This document shows, one piece after another, positions 5,514 through 6,053 of a DNA stretch of 6,053 nt. Within the stretch, counting starts at the first letter, position 1, and every line of letters starts with the position of its first letter. Origin of the DNA: Chrysiogenales bacterium (GTDB lineage: Bacteria > Acidobacteriota > Aminicenantia > UBA2199); NCBI GenBank assembly GCA_004525465.1, contig SPCN01000147.1, positions 1 through 6,053 of the forward strand, in the 5' to 3' direction. A program made the position numbers and the translations under genes. The notes under the pieces were generated by a model, which was not told where the DNA came from, did no database searches, and was given only the letters and a program-made list of their open reading frames with translations.

Positions 5514-6053
5514 AAAACGCGTCAGCTGTGAAACACTGCATTTCACTCTCATTTTTGGTGACTTTGTCTACACGAATCCCCATTTCAGGATCGAAGATGC
5601 CGCCGCGGTCATTAATCGTTTTTTGCGCCGCATCGAGCCAGGCCGCAATCCCAGCGAAATCGGGGTGGTGGCGCTTGTTATTATCATAAGGATAAAGGAC
5701 ATTCTTGGCCGCCCAATAGTCCAATGCCACCGGGTCCTGGCTGGCCAGGATCTGGTTGGCGCGGAAGGTGTTTTTCGCGGGATAACCCTTAAGCGCTTTG
5801 TGGGAAACCCATATGGCATCAATGACATGAAGCACGGGCGGCCGTACCGAGACGATCATTTTGGCGCAGGTTTCCCCAAGTCCCAGGTAGTGCCGCGCCC
5901 CGCTGTGGCCGTCGCTCATGGAGACAAGCCCATAGAAATGCTTCAAAGCCGCGGTGATTTCCGAACCGCCGACATCATGATGCTTGAGCACCGGGACGTT
6001 GATCAACTTCAGGTTTTGCTGATAGGCGCCGCCCTTCCATATGCCTTCCTTCA
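5512..6053 (-). CDS. DUF362 domain-containing protein, C-terminal part (5' end beyond the window)
   Basis: The frame is open to the right edge, giving 179 visible residues plus the stop, so the true start lies outside. The TTG at 6006 is internal: the codons upstream of it read EGIWKGGAYQQNLK and continue straight into LINVPVLKHHD, a conserved DUF362 stretch. Further family features are AALKHFYGLVSM, RHYLGLG, VRPPVLHVIDAIWVSHKAL, ASQDPVALDYWAAKNVLYP and HHPDFAGIAAWL. DUF362 proteins have no settled biochemical role; some carry an iron-sulfur ferredoxin domain, but no CxxCxxC cluster is in the visible part. The C-terminal end is complete and holds one cysteine in its last residues. It converges on the PEGA lipoprotein gene, so joint transcription is unlikely. 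The family call is confident; the function is unknown. Confidence 0.85.
   Translation of the reverse strand, partial: KEGIWKGGAYQQNLKLINVPVLKHHDVGGSEITAALKHFYGLVSMSDGHSGARHYLGLGETCAKMIVSVRPPVLHVIDAIWVSHKALKGYPAKNTFRANQILASQDPVALDYWAAKNVLYPYDNNKRHHPDFAGIAAWLDAAQKTINDRGGIFDPEMGIRVDKVTKNESEMQCFTADAF

Noticed and set aside
1..6053. Defence system, prophage, insertion sequence, CRISPR array or tRNA
   Set aside because: There are no transposase, integrase, nuclease or repeat-spacer patterns and no tRNA-like cloverleaf seen. Nearly all bases are accounted for by six housekeeping or envelope-type genes.

Overview
The window carries six protein-coding genes at high density (five complete, one cut by the right edge). 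There are no RNA genes, mobile elements or CRISPR arrays that I can see. A complete lptD shows a diderm bacterium that builds lipopolysaccharide. Base composition is moderately GC-rich. A PEGA-repeat lipoprotein and a DUF362 protein beside envelope genes would fit an Acidobacteriota/Aminicenantes-like or other deep-branching diderm, but that is an impression from gene style and not a placement.

Layout. A forward gene for a small hotdog-fold (PaaI-type) acyl-CoA thioesterase lies at the left edge (55-453). It converges on a leftward three-gene operon read from 4607 down to 510. The operon order is lptD (outer-membrane LPS assembly protein), rmlB (dTDP-glucose 4,6-dehydratase) and a second extended SDR of the GDP-4-keto-6-deoxymannose reductase (Rmd) type. 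The operon genes overlap: lptD/rmlB by the last base or by ATGA, depending on the rmlB start, and rmlB/SDR by 8 bases. A 136-base gap (4608-4743) separates lptD from the divergent forward gene 4744-5409, which encodes a lipoprotein with two PEGA domains. A DUF362 gene enters from the right edge on the minus strand and converges on it.

How the genes work together. LptD inserts LPS into the outer leaflet. RmlB and the neighbouring reductase would make a nucleotide-linked 6-deoxysugar, probably for the LPS polysaccharide. The operon therefore couples sugar supply to LPS export. RmlA, RmlC and RmlD are not in the window, so the final sugar cannot be read from it.

Nothing here is a clearly new system. 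The two most interesting points are the linkage of lptD to 6-deoxysugar genes and a repeated promoter geometry. All three genes that begin a transcription unit here lack a Shine-Dalgarno sequence and have a -10-like hexamer ending six bases before ATG, as expected for leaderless mRNAs. The internal gene rmlB instead has a clean GGAGG.
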